A program made the position numbers and the translations under genes. Below are positions 1-7,795 of a DNA stretch of 64,000 nt, one piece after another (the first letter of the stretch is position 1; every line of letters starts with the position of its first letter). The stretch comes from Nonomuraea wenchangensis. Lineage in GTDB: Bacteria > Actinomycetota > Actinomycetes > Streptosporangiales > Streptosporangiaceae. The stretch covers positions 310,001-374,000 of the forward strand of contig NZ_FOHX01000008.1 in the NCBI RefSeq assembly GCF_900111685.1, read 5' to 3'. The notes under the pieces are model-generated. The model was not told the DNA's origin, did no database searches, and was given only the letters and a program-made list of their open reading frames with translations.

Positions 1-548
1 ACATCCTGGTCGGGCTGGTCGTGCTGCTGGCGGGCTTCGTCGGGCTGTCGACCATCGACCACCAGACGTCCCTGGTCCTGGTGTCGCTCTACATGCTGGC
101 CGTCGGCGTCGGCGTCGGCATGTCCATGCAGAACCTGGTGCTGGTCATCCAGAACACCGTCCCGCTGCGCGAGATCGGCGCGGCCAGCGGCGCGATCACG
201 TTCTTCCGCTCGCTCGGCGGCACCGTCGGCGTGTCGGTGCTCGGCGCCATCCTGGCCAACCGGGTGGCGACCAGCATCACCGAGGGCCTCGCCAAGGCGG
301 GCATCCCGGTCACGGGAAGCCAGGCGGGCAAGAGCCTCAACATCGCCGAGATGCCGGAGCCGATCAAGGAGATCGTCCGGGCCGCGTACGGCGACGCCAC
401 CGGCCACATCTTCCTCGTCTCGGCGGGCATCGCCGTGGTCGGCCTGATCGCCGCGGCGTTCCTGCGGCCCGCCAAGCTGCGCGACAGCCTGGACCTGCCC
501 GAGCCGGCCGGTGAGGCCGCCGAGCAGGAGGTCGCGGGCAAGGCCTGA
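1..548 (+). CDS. MFS drug exporter, DHA2 (EmrB/QacA) type, C-terminal part
   Basis: The reading frame is open from base 3 to the TGA at 546-548, so only about the last 181 residues are present. It shows three or four hydrophobic segments. The stretch GAASGAITFFRSLGGTVGV is typical of the second half of 14-TM DHA2 multidrug exporters, where a small-residue and FFRSLGG segment precedes a transmembrane helix. The end is a short charged cytoplasmic tail rich in Glu and Ala. Such proteins export drugs or antibiotics by proton antiport at the cytoplasmic membrane; the substrate cannot be told from this fragment. A strong hairpin follows directly, so the transcript probably ends here. Confidence 0.85.
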   Translation, partial: ILVGLVVLLAGFVGLSTIDHQTSLVLVSLYMLAVGVGVGMSMQNLVLVIQNTVPLREIGAASGAITFFRSLGGTVGVSVLGAILANRVATSITEGLAKAGIPVTGSQAGKSLNIAEMPEPIKEIVRAAYGDATGHIFLVSAGIAVVGLIAAAFLRPAKLRDSLDLPEPAGEAAEQEVAGKA

Positions 549-559
549 CCTTCGATCAA

Positions 560-590
560 GAAGGCCGCGTTCCTGAGGGGCGCGGCCTTC
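560..590 (+). terminator. Hairpin terminator after the MFS gene
   Basis: A perfect 10-bp stem (GAAGGCCGCG at 560-569 with CGCGGCCTTC at 581-590) encloses an 11-base loop. It begins 12 bases after the MFS stop and is followed by a short T-containing run, as usual for actinomycete terminators with weak U-tracts. Confidence 0.75.
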
Positions 591-609
591 TCCTTGTTCG
601 GAAACTATC

Positions 610-729
610 CGAAACTTTCAAGAGCTGTCGGAGGCATTATCCCTGATCGCGGAAACCGTGGACGTCCAGCCGGGGCAGCCACGACCATTCGAGCCATTGA
701 CAGCCCTCTTGACGGGTTCGATACTTTCG
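610..729 (+). promoter_or_regulatory. Xylanase promoter with GAAACTTTC-type operator copies
   Basis: A -35 box TTGACA (697-702) and a -10 box GATACT (720-725) are 17 bases apart, a near-consensus vegetative promoter. A perfect inverted repeat GAAA-C-TTTC lies at 611-619 inside CGAAACTTTC. A second, imperfect copy, CGATACTTTCG (719-729), covers the -10 box. CGAAA/TTTCG repeats are, from memory, associated with xylan-responsive repression of xylanase genes in streptomycetes (BxlR-type LacI regulators). Here the link is inferred from motif and position. No regulator gene lies next to it. Confidence 0.6.
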
Positions 730-775
730 CCAGTTCGCCGATATTTTCGATGGCAACTGTGGTGGAGGAGATCCG

Positions 776-1777
776 ATGAACGACGTCCCGACCCGTCACC
801 GATCCCGCCGCGGCGGCCGTCTCCGGCTGCTACTCGGCGGCGCCTCGGCCCTCGCGCTGATCCTGTCCGCGCTGGTCCTCCCCGGCACCGCCGGCGCCGA
901 CACGACCGTCACCTCGAACCAGACGGGCACCAACAACGGTTACTTCTACTCGTTCTGGACCGACAGCCAGGGCACCGTCTCCATGAACCTCGGCTCCGGC
1001 GGCAACTACAGCACGTCCTGGAGCAACACCGGCAACTTCGTCGCCGGCAAGGGCTGGAGCACCGGCGCCCGCAGGACCGTGACCTACTCCGGCAGCTTCA
1101 ACCCGTCGGGCAACGCCTACCTGACCCTCTACGGGTGGACGCGAAACCCGCTCATCGAGTACTACATCGTCGACAACTGGGGCACCTACCGGCCCACCGG
1201 GACGTACAAGGGCACCGTGACCAGCGACGGCGGCACGTACGACATCTACCAGACCACCCGCTACAACGCCCCCTCCATCGAGGGCAACAAGACCTTCAAC
1301 CAGTACTGGAGCGTCCGGCAGTCGAAGCGGACCGGCGGGACCATCACCGCAGGCAACCACTTCGACGCCTGGGCCCGCAACGGCATGAGCCTCGGCAGCC
1401 ACGACTACCAGATCCTGGCGACGGAGGGCTACCAGAGCAGCGGCAACTCCAACATCACGATCGGCAGCTCCTCCGGAGGCGGCGGGGGCGGCGGTGGCGG
1501 TGGCGGCACCGGCGGCTGCTCCGCGACGCTCTCCGCCGGTCAGCAGTGGAGCGACCGCTACAACCTCAACGTCGCCGTCAGCGGATCCAGCAACTGGACC
1601 GTGACGATGAACGTCCCCTCCCCCGCGAAGGTCATCGCCACCTGGAACATCAGCGCCAGTTACCCGAACGCCCAGACCCTCACCGCCCGGCCCAACGGCA
1701 GCGGCAACAACTGGGGGGTGACGATCCAGCACAACGGCAACTACACCTGGCCGACGGTCTCCTGCAGCGCGAGCTGA
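776..1777 (+). CDS. Secreted endo-1,4-beta-xylanase, GH11 plus CBM2
   Basis: A 333-residue exported enzyme that hydrolyses the xylan backbone outside the cell. Residues 1-41 are a signal peptide with an Arg-rich n-region and a cut after AGA. The GH11 jelly-roll spans about 43-230. The nucleophile Glu128 sits in PLIEYYIVD and the acid/base Glu217 in ATEGYQSSG; both are intact. A Gly-only linker (about 234-247) leads to a C-terminal carbohydrate-binding module resembling family 2, bounded by Cys248 and Cys331. The ATG at 776 is set by GGAGGAG five bases upstream. The gene stands alone between two terminators, with its own promoter carrying possible xylan-type operators. Confidence 0.95.
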   Translation: MNDVPTRHRSRRGGRLRLLLGGASALALILSALVLPGTAGADTTVTSNQTGTNNGYFYSFWTDSQGTVSMNLGSGGNYSTSWSNTGNFVAGKGWSTGARRTVTYSGSFNPSGNAYLTLYGWTRNPLIEYYIVDNWGTYRPTGTYKGTVTSDGGTYDIYQTTRYNAPSIEGNKTFNQYWSVRQSKRTGGTITAGNHFDAWARNGMSLGSHDYQILATEGYQSSGNSNITIGSSSGGGGGGGGGGGTGGCSATLSAGQQWSDRYNLNVAVSGSSNWTVTMNVPSPAKVIATWNISASYPNAQTLTARPNGSGNNWGVTIQHNGNYTWPTVSCSAS

Positions 1778-1792
1778 CGTCCCCCCTTCCGT

Positions 1793-1821
1793 GACGCGGC
1801 GGCCGGACCGGCCGCCGCGTC
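1793..1821 (+). terminator. Hairpin terminator after the xylanase gene
   Basis: A perfect 12-bp stem (GACGCGGCGGCC at 1793-1804, GGCCGCCGCGTC at 1810-1821) with a five-base loop, starting 16 bases after the xylanase stop codon. Confidence 0.8.
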
Positions 1822-1840
1822 CGCTTTCGTCGGTGTGAGG

Positions 1841-1882
1841 TGACATTCGTCAGGGGACGGCCGGCGGCGGGCTGTATAGGCT
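1841..1882 (+). promoter_or_regulatory. Promoter and putative response-regulator site of the DesK/DesR-like pair
   Basis: The imperfect palindrome TGACATTCGTCA (1841-1852) matches, in 13 of 14 bases when extended by one base each side (GTGACRTTCGTCAG), the reverse complement of a site at 3618-3631 before the downstream membrane-protein gene. A -10-like TAGGCT (1877-1882) ends seven bases before the GTG start at 1890, and no ribosome-binding site is visible, so the mRNA is probably leaderless. I infer autoregulation by the response regulator. Confidence 0.5.
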
Positions 1883-1889
1883 GCTTGGC

Positions 1890-2978
1890 GTGAAGGGCAG
1901 GCTGTGGAACTGTCTCTACCTCGTCGTCCTGGTGTGGCCGTTGCCCACGTTCCTGGCCTCCTCCCCCTCCCCCGGGCGGGTGGCGCTGGCGGCGGCCGGG
2001 CTGGCCGCCTTCATCGGGCTCTACCTGTGGGTCATGTGGTGCGTGGAGCGCTCGCGCCAGACGGGGGGCCTGGTCGCGCTGGCCCTGCTGTACGTGGTCG
2101 CCGCCGCGATGACGCCGCTGCTGGGCGAGCTGTGGTTGTTGTCGATGTGGTTCTTCCTCATCGCGGCGGTGGCCGTGTCGTTGCCTGAGCGGGCGCTGCC
2201 GGTGGCGGCCGGGGCCACGATCCTGGCCGTCACGCTGGCGTTCCCGCTGCTGCTCGACCTGTCGCTGGCCGAACGCTGGTGGTTCCCGCTGCAAGGCGTG
2301 ATCTTCGCCTTCGCGATGCGCGCCTTCCTCCGGCTGGAGTCGGCGAACCGGGCGCTCAGCCAGGCCAACGCCGAGGTCGAGCGGCTGGCCGTGGACAACG
2401 AGCGGCTGCGCTTCGCCCGCGACATGCACGACCTCCTCGGTCACAGCCTGGCGGTCATGACGGTGAAGAGCCAGCTCGCGGCGCGGCTGGTCACCGCCGA
2501 CCCGGAACGGGCGCGGGCGGAGGCCGAGGAGGTGGAGGAGCTGTCCCGGCAGGCGCTGACGGACGTGCGGGAGGCGATCACCGGCTACCGGGAGCTGTCA
2601 CTGGCCGACGAGCTGGACGGGGCGCGGCGCGCGCTCGCCACCGCCGGGGTGCGGCTGGAGGTGGCCGCCGGGCCGCTGCCCGCCGACGTGGAGCCGGTGC
2701 TCGCCTGGGTGGTACGGGAGGGGACGACGAACGTGGTCCGGCACAGCGGGGCCCGCCACTGCCGGATCCGGCTGGGGGTGCGGGGTGGGGAGGCGTATGC
2801 GGAGGTCAGCGACGACGGCGGCGGATGCCGTACGGACGTCGCGTGCGCGGCAGGCAACGGGCTGCGGGGGCTGGCCGAGCGGGTCGAGGTGGCGGGCGGC
2901 GTCCTGGACGGGGGTCCCGCCGAGGGCGGCGGCTTCCGGCTGAGCGCCCGCCTGCCGCTGACGGGCGCGGCCGCATGA
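1890..2978 (+). CDS. Sensor histidine kinase, NarL/DesK class
   Basis: A 362-residue membrane kinase. Five or six hydrophobic segments fill residues 5-147 with almost no extracellular domain, which fits sensing within or at the membrane. A short coiled coil (150-172) leads to the HisKA_3 dimerisation helix, with phosphorylated His180 in ARDMHDLLGHS. The ATPase domain follows, with the N-box around REGTTNVVRHSG and the G-box around GNGLRGLAERV. The stop overlaps the start of the response-regulator gene (ATGA), so the two are co-translated. The stimulus is unknown. Lipid order or cell-envelope stress would suit the DesK class, but this is inference. Confidence 0.92.
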   Translation: MKGRLWNCLYLVVLVWPLPTFLASSPSPGRVALAAAGLAAFIGLYLWVMWCVERSRQTGGLVALALLYVVAAAMTPLLGELWLLSMWFFLIAAVAVSLPERALPVAAGATILAVTLAFPLLLDLSLAERWWFPLQGVIFAFAMRAFLRLESANRALSQANAEVERLAVDNERLRFARDMHDLLGHSLAVMTVKSQLAARLVTADPERARAEAEEVEELSRQALTDVREAITGYRELSLADELDGARRALATAGVRLEVAAGPLPADVEPVLAWVVREGTTNVVRHSGARHCRIRLGVRGGEAYAEVSDDGGGCRTDVACAAGNGLRGLAERVEVAGGVLDGGPAEGGGFRLSARLPLTGAAA

Positions 2979-3604
2979 CCGGCGTGACCGACATGACCGA
3001 CGTGACCCGCGTGATCCGGGTGCTCCTGGCCGACGACCAGCACCTCGTACGCGAGGCGCTGGCGGCGCTGCTCGGCCTGGAGCCGGACCTGGAGGTGGTC
3101 GGCCAGGTGAGCCGAGGCGACGAGGTGGCCCCGGCCGTCACCGCGCTCCGCCCCGACGTGGTGCTGCTCGACATCGAGATGCCCGGCCGCGACGGCCTCA
3201 CCGTCGCCGGGGACCTGACGGGCGTACGCGTGATCATCCTGACCACGTTCGGCCGGCCGGGCTACCTCAGGCGGGCCATGGACGCCGGCGTCGCCGGGTA
3301 CGTCGTCAAGGACGCGCGCGCCGGAGAGCTGGCCGACGCGGTGCGGCGGGTGCACGCGGGCGGCCGGGTGTTCGACCGCAGGCTGGCCGCCGCCAGCGTC
3401 TCCACCGGCGCGAACCCGCTGACCGGCCGGGAACGGGACGTCCTGCGGGCCGCCACGGAAGGCGGCACCGTGGCCGACATCGCCCGCCGCCTCCACCTGT
3501 CGGACGGCACCGTGCGCAACTACCTGTCGTCGGCCATCGGCAAGCTCGGCGCCCGCAACCGCGCCGAGGCCGCCCGCGCCGCCGAGGCCAAGGGCTGGCT
3601 CTGA
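2975..3604 (+). CDS. Response regulator, NarL/FixJ family
   Basis: A 209-residue two-domain regulator starting at the ATG that overlaps the kinase stop; ATG 2993 or GTG 3003 are possible alternatives. The receiver domain has the acidic pair Asp20/Asp21 (LLADDQ), phosphoacceptor Asp66 (VVLLDIEMPG) and switch Thr in ILTTFG. The C-terminal part (about 145-205) is a LuxR-type helix-turn-helix (LTGRERDVL, GTVADIARRLHLSDGTVRNYLSS). It is the partner of the upstream kinase. Matching palindromes before the kinase gene and before the next membrane-protein gene are likely binding sites. Confidence 0.93.
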   Translation: MTGVTDMTDVTRVIRVLLADDQHLVREALAALLGLEPDLEVVGQVSRGDEVAPAVTALRPDVVLLDIEMPGRDGLTVAGDLTGVRVIILTTFGRPGYLRRAMDAGVAGYVVKDARAGELADAVRRVHAGGRVFDRRLAAASVSTGANPLTGRERDVLRAATEGGTVADIARRLHLSDGTVRNYLSSAIGKLGARNRAEAARAAEAKGWL

Positions 3605-3617
3605 CCCGCGCGCCCTG

Positions 3618-3631
3618 CTGACGAACGTCAC
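3618..3631 (+). promoter_or_regulatory. Second copy of the putative response-regulator operator
   Basis: CTGACGAACGTCAC, whose reverse complement GTGACGTTCGTCAG differs in one base from 1840-1853 before the kinase gene. It lies 35 bases upstream of the ATG at 3667, a position suited to activation or repression of the membrane-protein gene. Confidence 0.5.
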
Positions 3632-3666
3632 TACCGGCCCCGACCGGCCCCGGCGACGCTGGAGGC

Positions 3667-4716
3667 ATGGGAAAACGCCTTCTGCCCGCTCTCGGGCTCT
3701 TCGTGCTGTCCCCGCTGGCAGGTGAGTTCCTGCTGGGGAACCTGCCCGTCACCGCGCTGCCCGCGCTGATCGTCCTGGCCCCGCTGTACGGGGGCGGCAC
3801 CCTGCTCATCCGCGAGCTGGCCCGCCGCGGGGGCGCGGGCTGGCCGGGCATGGTGCTGCTCGCGGTCGCGTACGGGGTGGTGGAGGAGGGCCTGCTCACC
3901 CGGTCCCTGTTCGACCCGCACTTCGCCGGGATGGACCTGGCGTCGTACGCGTGGCTGCCGGGCGTGGGCATGAGCGCCTGGTGGACGACGTTCGTGCTGG
4001 GCGGCGTGCACGCGGCGGGCAGCGTTCTCGCGCCGATCGCGGTCATGGAGGCGCTGGTGCCGTCCAGGGCGGAGGAGCCGTGGCTGGGCCGGCCCGGCCT
4101 GGTCGTGGCCGGGGTGCTGTACGTGCTGGGCGCGGTGGCGACCGGGCTGACGAACCCGGACGTCTACCGCCCGTCGGCCGGGCAGCTCGCGGGGGCGGCC
4201 GTGGTGGCGGCCCTGCTGGCCGCCCTCGCCCTGCGCCGCGCACGGGGACAGGCGCCAGAGCCAGTGGCGGAGCGGGCACAGGGGCAGGCGCCAGAGCAAG
4301 TGGCGGAGGGGGCGCGGGGGCAGGTGCGGGGGTGGGTGCCGGGGCCGTGGCCGGTGCTGGGGCTCACGCTGGTGGCGGGTCTCGCCTTCTGGCTGGCCGC
4401 GCTGACGATCGACACCCTCGGCGCGTGGCCGGCCGTGGCCGCGAACCTGGTCCTGTACGCGGCGGCGTACGCGCTCGTCGCCCGCTGGGCCAGGCGGGCG
4501 GGCTGGGGGCTGGCGCAGCGGTTCGCGCTGGGCGCGGGCTGGCTGCTCACCTACGCCTGGCACTCCTTCCTGCAGCCACCGGCCCTGCCCGCCACCCCGG
4601 CGGTGGACCTGGCCGGGAACGCGGCCTTCTCGGTGGCCGCCGTCGTCCTGCTGGCCGTGGCCTGGTCCCGGGTCCGGGCGGCGGCGCGCGGGACGTCGGA
4701 GACGGCCACGCTCTGA
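3667..4716 (+). CDS. Polytopic membrane protein, CPBP-like EE motif
   Basis: A 349-residue protein with about eight to ten hydrophobic segments. The motif VVEEGLLTRSLF near residue 80 has paired glutamates followed by an Arg, resembling motif 1 of CPBP (Abi/CAAX-like) intramembrane proteases, but I see no clear second and third motif, so enzymatic activity is unproven. A hydrophilic loop around residues 190-225 is built from 12-residue repeats (APEPVAERARGQ type). The start is ATG 3667 with a GGAGG-containing site upstream. It lies just after the two-component pair and shares its operator-like palindrome, so it is probably the pair's target or its sensed partner. Confidence 0.6.
   Translation: MGKRLLPALGLFVLSPLAGEFLLGNLPVTALPALIVLAPLYGGGTLLIRELARRGGAGWPGMVLLAVAYGVVEEGLLTRSLFDPHFAGMDLASYAWLPGVGMSAWWTTFVLGGVHAAGSVLAPIAVMEALVPSRAEEPWLGRPGLVVAGVLYVLGAVATGLTNPDVYRPSAGQLAGAAVVAALLAALALRRARGQAPEPVAERAQGQAPEQVAEGARGQVRGWVPGPWPVLGLTLVAGLAFWLAALTIDTLGAWPAVAANLVLYAAAYALVARWARRAGWGLAQRFALGAGWLLTYAWHSFLQPPALPATPAVDLAGNAAFSVAAVVLLAVAWSRVRAAARGTSETATL
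4241..4332. repeat. 36-bp in-frame tandem repeat within the membrane-protein gene
   Basis: Unit 1 is 4241-4276, unit 2 is 4277-4312 (few mismatches), and a degenerate partial third follows to about 4332. Each unit encodes 12 residues of a hydrophilic loop (GQAPEPVAERA type). The count probably varies between strains. Confidence 0.8.
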
Positions 4717-4772
4717 CCCTCTGCGGCGGGGTGTTTTGCCCGGTCCTGACCGTCACTCTGGCACCGTGGAGT

Positions 4773-5027
4773 ATGGCCATATTGGGGGAAGAACGCTGGC
4801 ACATCGCCATCCGGGACCGCGCCGCTACGCTGGCTTTTCCGGAGTGGACACCGCGCGCGGAAGACTGGGCGCAGCTCCATACGGGTTTCATCGACGATGG
4901 GACGCCCTATACCGAGGTCTCGGTCTACCGGGACGACGACGGCCGGCAGCGCATTCATTACCGTCGCTACATCGCCGAGGAGCTGCAGCATTTCTGGACC
5001 CGGCTGATGAGCGAGTCCGGCGACTGA
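4773..5027 (+). CDS. Small protein of unknown function, 84 residues
   Basis: The reading frame from ATG 4773 (MAILGEERWHIAIRDR) to TGA 5025-5027 is soluble, rich in aromatic, acidic and arginine residues, and has no signal or membrane segment. No recognisable domain is seen. Codon bias matches neighbouring genes, and the convergent strong hairpin at 5057-5086 supports a real transcript ending here. A ribosome-binding site before the ATG is not obvious. Confidence 0.55.
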   Translation: MAILGEERWHIAIRDRAATLAFPEWTPRAEDWAQLHTGFIDDGTPYTEVSVYRDDDGRQRIHYRRYIAEELQHFWTRLMSESGD

Positions 5028-5056
5028 TCCCGCCAGCGTCATCCCGGACAACGCAA

Positions 5057-5086
5057 GGTGCCCTGCGGCAGAAGCCGCAGGGCACC
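5057..5086. terminator. Bidirectional hairpin terminator
   Basis: A perfect 13-bp stem (GGTGCCCTGCGGC at 5057-5069, GCCGCAGGGCACC at 5074-5086) with tetraloop AGAA, placed between two convergent small genes. It can serve both strands. Confidence 0.85.
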
Positions 5087-5099
5087 CGCACGTCAGGCG

Positions 5100-5255
5100 T
5101 CAGCCCTGGTCGCCCGGCACGTTGTTCTTCCAGTCCTCGGGCTTGGCGGCGCCCGGCTTCTTGTCGGCGCCGTTGCGGCCCGGCATCGTGCCCTTGGCCT
5201 TGCCCTTGTTCTTGTCCTTGTCGCCGCTCTTCGGCTTGCGCGCGTCCTGAGCCAT
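5100..5255 (-). CDS. Lysine-rich small disordered protein, 51 residues
   Basis: MAQDARKPKSGDKDKNKGKA begins at ATG 5255, preceded by AGGGAAG. The frame stays open upstream to 5384, but the ribosome-binding site favours the short form. The protein is almost entirely charged or small residues (Lys, Asp, Gly, Pro, Asn) and lacks a hydrophobic core, so it is probably disordered. It has no known function. Its unusual composition and good start signal argue that it is expressed rather than a chance frame. Confidence 0.6.
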   Translation of the reverse strand: MAQDARKPKSGDKDKNKGKAKGTMPGRNGADKKPGAAKPEDWKNNVPGDQG

Positions 5256-5407
5256 CGGACTTCCCTTTCTGCGTGTCACGGAGAGAAGCGGTTCGCTACT
5301 CCCCGTACACGCGGATGCCCTCAGTGGAGACCGACGAACGACCGAGCGGCCAAGATGCCGACAAAACACGTTAAATAACGCCAAGCGCGGCTGTCAGCCC
5401 GTGCGGC

Positions 5408-6886
5408 ATGATGGCGACCGTGACGGACATCGATCCCGCGAGCGCGCGCGCCTTGGCCGAGAGCCTGCGGCAGGTCTACACCGCCGTGGCCGAGAGCATC
5501 GGCGCGGACAACGCCGCCTCCCCCCTGATCACCAAGGTGACCGAACACCTCGGCTGCCCGCTCAGTGACGTGGTGGTCGTCGAGGAGAGATACCGCCTCT
5601 ACGAGCACGCCGCGCTGCAGACCGCCACCGACCTCTACCTCGACCGGCACTCCCCGGACGCCCGCTGGTTCGGCATCGTCGGCGGCGAGCGCCGCTGGGA
5701 GAGCGTCATCAACATGCTCCTGGCGGCGATGCGCGACGGAAGCCGGCTGCTCGGCCGCCCCGACTACGGCACGGCCCCGGTCGGGCCCGACGCCACGATC
5801 GAGGTCGTGCAGCTCGGCCTGGTCGCCACCGTCGCGCCGGACGGCACGCCGGTGGTCCTCGCGCTGAGCGACCGCGAGGACTACGAACCGCACAGCCTGC
5901 TCACCGTGCTCGCGACCGAGCGAGGCACCGCGACGGCGGTGCGCGAGGAGATCGACCGGCTCAAGCGGGCGCACGACCCGTTCCGCGGCCAGGTGCTCAG
6001 CTTCGGCTTCAGCGAGCACCGGGACAACGAGCTGCTCACCTTCCTGCCCCGCCCCGAACTGGCCGCCGAGGAGGTGGTGCTGCCGGAGGGACGGCTGGAG
6101 ACCATCGAGGAGCACATCGTCGGCGTCGCCGAGCTCGCCGACCGGCTCACCGCCGCCGGCCAGCATCTGCGCCGCGGCCTGCTGCTGTACGGGCCGCCGG
6201 GAACGGGCAAGACCCACACCACCCGGTACCTGATCGGGCGCCTGCGCGAGCACACGGCGGTGCTCATCACCGGGCCGGCGATGCGGCGCCTCGACTACGC
6301 GGTGGCGCTGGCCCGCAGGCTGCAGCCGTCCCTCGTGATCATCGAGGACGTCGACCTCATCGCCGAGGACCGCGGCCACCACGAGACCAGCCCGCTGCTG
6401 TTCTCCCTGCTGGACGCGATGGACGGCATCGGCGGGGACGCGGACGTGACGTTCGTGCTGACCACGAACCGGGTCGAGGCGCTGGAGCGGGCCCTGGTCC
6501 AGCGGCCGGGACGGGTGGACCTCGCGGTGGAGGTGCCCAGGCCGGACGCGGCGGCGCGGGAGCGGCTGGTCCGGCTGTACGCGCGCGGCCGGCAGATCGA
6601 CGCCGACACCGGCAAGGTGGTCGCCGCGACCGAGGGCGTGACGGCGTCCTTCGTGAAGGAGCTGCTGCGGCGGGTGATCATGATCGCGCTGCGCGCCGGC
6701 GCGCCCACGCTCACCGACGAGCACTTCGACACGGCGCTGCGGGCGATGGCGGGCGACGACCAGGCCCTCACCAGAGCCCTCCTCGGGTCGCAGGAGGGCT
6801 CGCGGGAAGGGGCGTCGCAGGGGGTGGTTCCCACCGAGCGGAAGGACACCCGCACCCCGGCCCGCCTGTCACCACCTACCTGCTGA
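5408..6886 (+). CDS. AAA-family ATPase
   Basis: A 492-residue protein. Residues 1-220 are a conserved but unassigned alpha/beta region. The AAA module covers about 225-450: Walker A GPPGTGKT (262-269), Walker B LVIIEDVD (309-316), sensor-1 Asn354 (TTNR) and arginine-finger candidates in QRPGRVD (365-371). The layout resembles classic single-AAA enzymes such as FtsH or proteasomal ATPases without their partner domains, so it is probably a remodelling ATPase or unfoldase with an unknown client. The start could be either of two adjacent ATGs (5408 or 5411). The last 30 residues are low-complexity. It has no operon partners. Confidence 0.85.
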   Translation: MMATVTDIDPASARALAESLRQVYTAVAESIGADNAASPLITKVTEHLGCPLSDVVVVEERYRLYEHAALQTATDLYLDRHSPDARWFGIVGGERRWESVINMLLAAMRDGSRLLGRPDYGTAPVGPDATIEVVQLGLVATVAPDGTPVVLALSDREDYEPHSLLTVLATERGTATAVREEIDRLKRAHDPFRGQVLSFGFSEHRDNELLTFLPRPELAAEEVVLPEGRLETIEEHIVGVAELADRLTAAGQHLRRGLLLYGPPGTGKTHTTRYLIGRLREHTAVLITGPAMRRLDYAVALARRLQPSLVIIEDVDLIAEDRGHHETSPLLFSLLDAMDGIGGDADVTFVLTTNRVEALERALVQRPGRVDLAVEVPRPDAAARERLVRLYARGRQIDADTGKVVAATEGVTASFVKELLRRVIMIALRAGAPTLTDEHFDTALRAMAGDDQALTRALLGSQEGSREGASQGVVPTERKDTRTPARLSPPTC

Positions 6887-6919
6887 CCCGCCGCCGCTCA
6901 CCCGCCCAGGCGGGGCCGG

Positions 6920-7315
6920 TTACTCGCCGACGGCCTGGGCCGGGCCTGTGGTCTCGGCGGGCAGCAGGGTGGCGGCGGCGCCGGTGATGGCGAGCAGGCG
7001 GGCCGGCATGCCGTGCACGCCGGTCAGCACGAGGGAGCCGCCGCGCCGCCACGCCTCGCGCCGCACGCCGAGCAGCGCGCTCAGCCCGGCGCAGTCGCTG
7101 AAGCTCAGGCCGGTCGCGTCGATGACGATCCTGCGTACGCCGCGGCTCAGCAGGTCGTCGCAGGCGGCGCTCAGCAGCGGGCGGGTGAGGAGGTCGAGCT
7201 CGCCGTCGAGGCGCACCACGGCGTGCCCGTCCCGCTCCTCGACCCGGACGGTCAGCCAGTCGGGCGTGCCACCGCCGGGCAGTTCGTACGTGGATTCGTC
7301 GGTGGTCATCGGCAC
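6920..7315 (-). CDS. STAS-domain anti-sigma factor antagonist with Cys at the phosphosite
   Basis: A 131-residue single STAS domain (about 20-125). The fold markers LDGELDLLTRP and IVIDATGLSFSDCAGLSALL align with SpoIIAA/RsbV. At the normally phosphorylated Ser after the conserved Asp, this protein has Cys75 (D74-C75-A76-G77; codon TGC), so it probably cannot be switched off by its kinase in the usual way. The GTG start at 7315 has AGGAG upstream; the ATG two codons in (7309) is an alternative. It is last in a same-strand group with a winged-helix gene (14 bases away) and an RsbW-like kinase. Confidence 0.85.
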   Translation of the reverse strand: MPMTTDESTYELPGGGTPDWLTVRVEERDGHAVVRLDGELDLLTRPLLSAACDDLLSRGVRRIVIDATGLSFSDCAGLSALLGVRREAWRRGGSLVLTGVHGMPARLLAITGAAATLLPAETTGPAQAVGE

Positions 7316-7328
7316 CGGGTGGCTCCTG

Positions 7329-7694
7329 TCACGACGGTAGAGAGGTGGCGCGGCGGTCGGGGTCTCCGTCCGGTCGCTCCTGGCCGGGCGGGTGGTCGTC
7401 GCGGAACAGGGACAACAGCCCTTCGATCTGGTGGTCGGCGTCGGCCGGGTGGCGGAACGGGCGGCTGGCGTCGACGCTGTAGCGAGTGCGTCTGCCCACG
7501 CGGGTGCGGGTGATGTAGCCGGCGCGTTCCAGATCGGTCACGATGTTCTGGGCGGCGCGTTCGGTGATGCCGATCGCGGCCGCGATGTCGCGCACTCGCG
7601 CGCCGGGATCGCGGGCGATCTCGGTCAGCACCCGGGCGTGGTTGGTCAGGAACGTCCAGGACCGGTCCGCCGGGGAGGAACGCACCTGCTCCAT
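7329..7694 (-). CDS. Winged helix-turn-helix regulator
   Basis: A 121-residue protein. Residues 10-80 form a winged helix like those of MarR or ArsR proteins: LTEIARDPGARVRDIAAAIG, then recognition helix ITERAAQNIVTDLERAGYI, then wing RVGRRTRYSVD. The tail is charged and disordered. The start ATG 7694 has a strong AGGAGG site. It lies between an RsbW-like kinase gene and a STAS gene, so it probably controls this partner-switch group. An inverted repeat GAAAA-GT-TTTTC in the short AT-rich leader is a candidate autoregulatory site. Confidence 0.82.
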   Translation of the reverse strand: MEQVRSSPADRSWTFLTNHARVLTEIARDPGARVRDIAAAIGITERAAQNIVTDLERAGYITRTRVGRRTRYSVDASRPFRHPADADHQIEGLLSLFRDDHPPGQERPDGDPDRRATSLPS

Positions 7695-7744
7695 TGATCC
7701 TCCTGGTGGTCGCGGATGAGTGTGCGCACGTCCTGACGAAATCC

Positions 7745-7770
7745 TATTACGGAAAAGTTTTTCGTGAAAG
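7745..7770 (-). promoter_or_regulatory. AT-rich promoter region with GAAAA/TTTTC inverted repeat
   Basis: An AT-rich island about 50-75 bases before the winged-helix gene. The inverted repeat GAAAA (7752-7756), GT, TTTTC (7759-7763) is exact. On the minus strand a TAATAGGAT segment just downstream may be a -10 region. Confidence 0.4.
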
Positions 7771-7795
7771 TCGACGGGGTCGGACGCGGCGCCGC

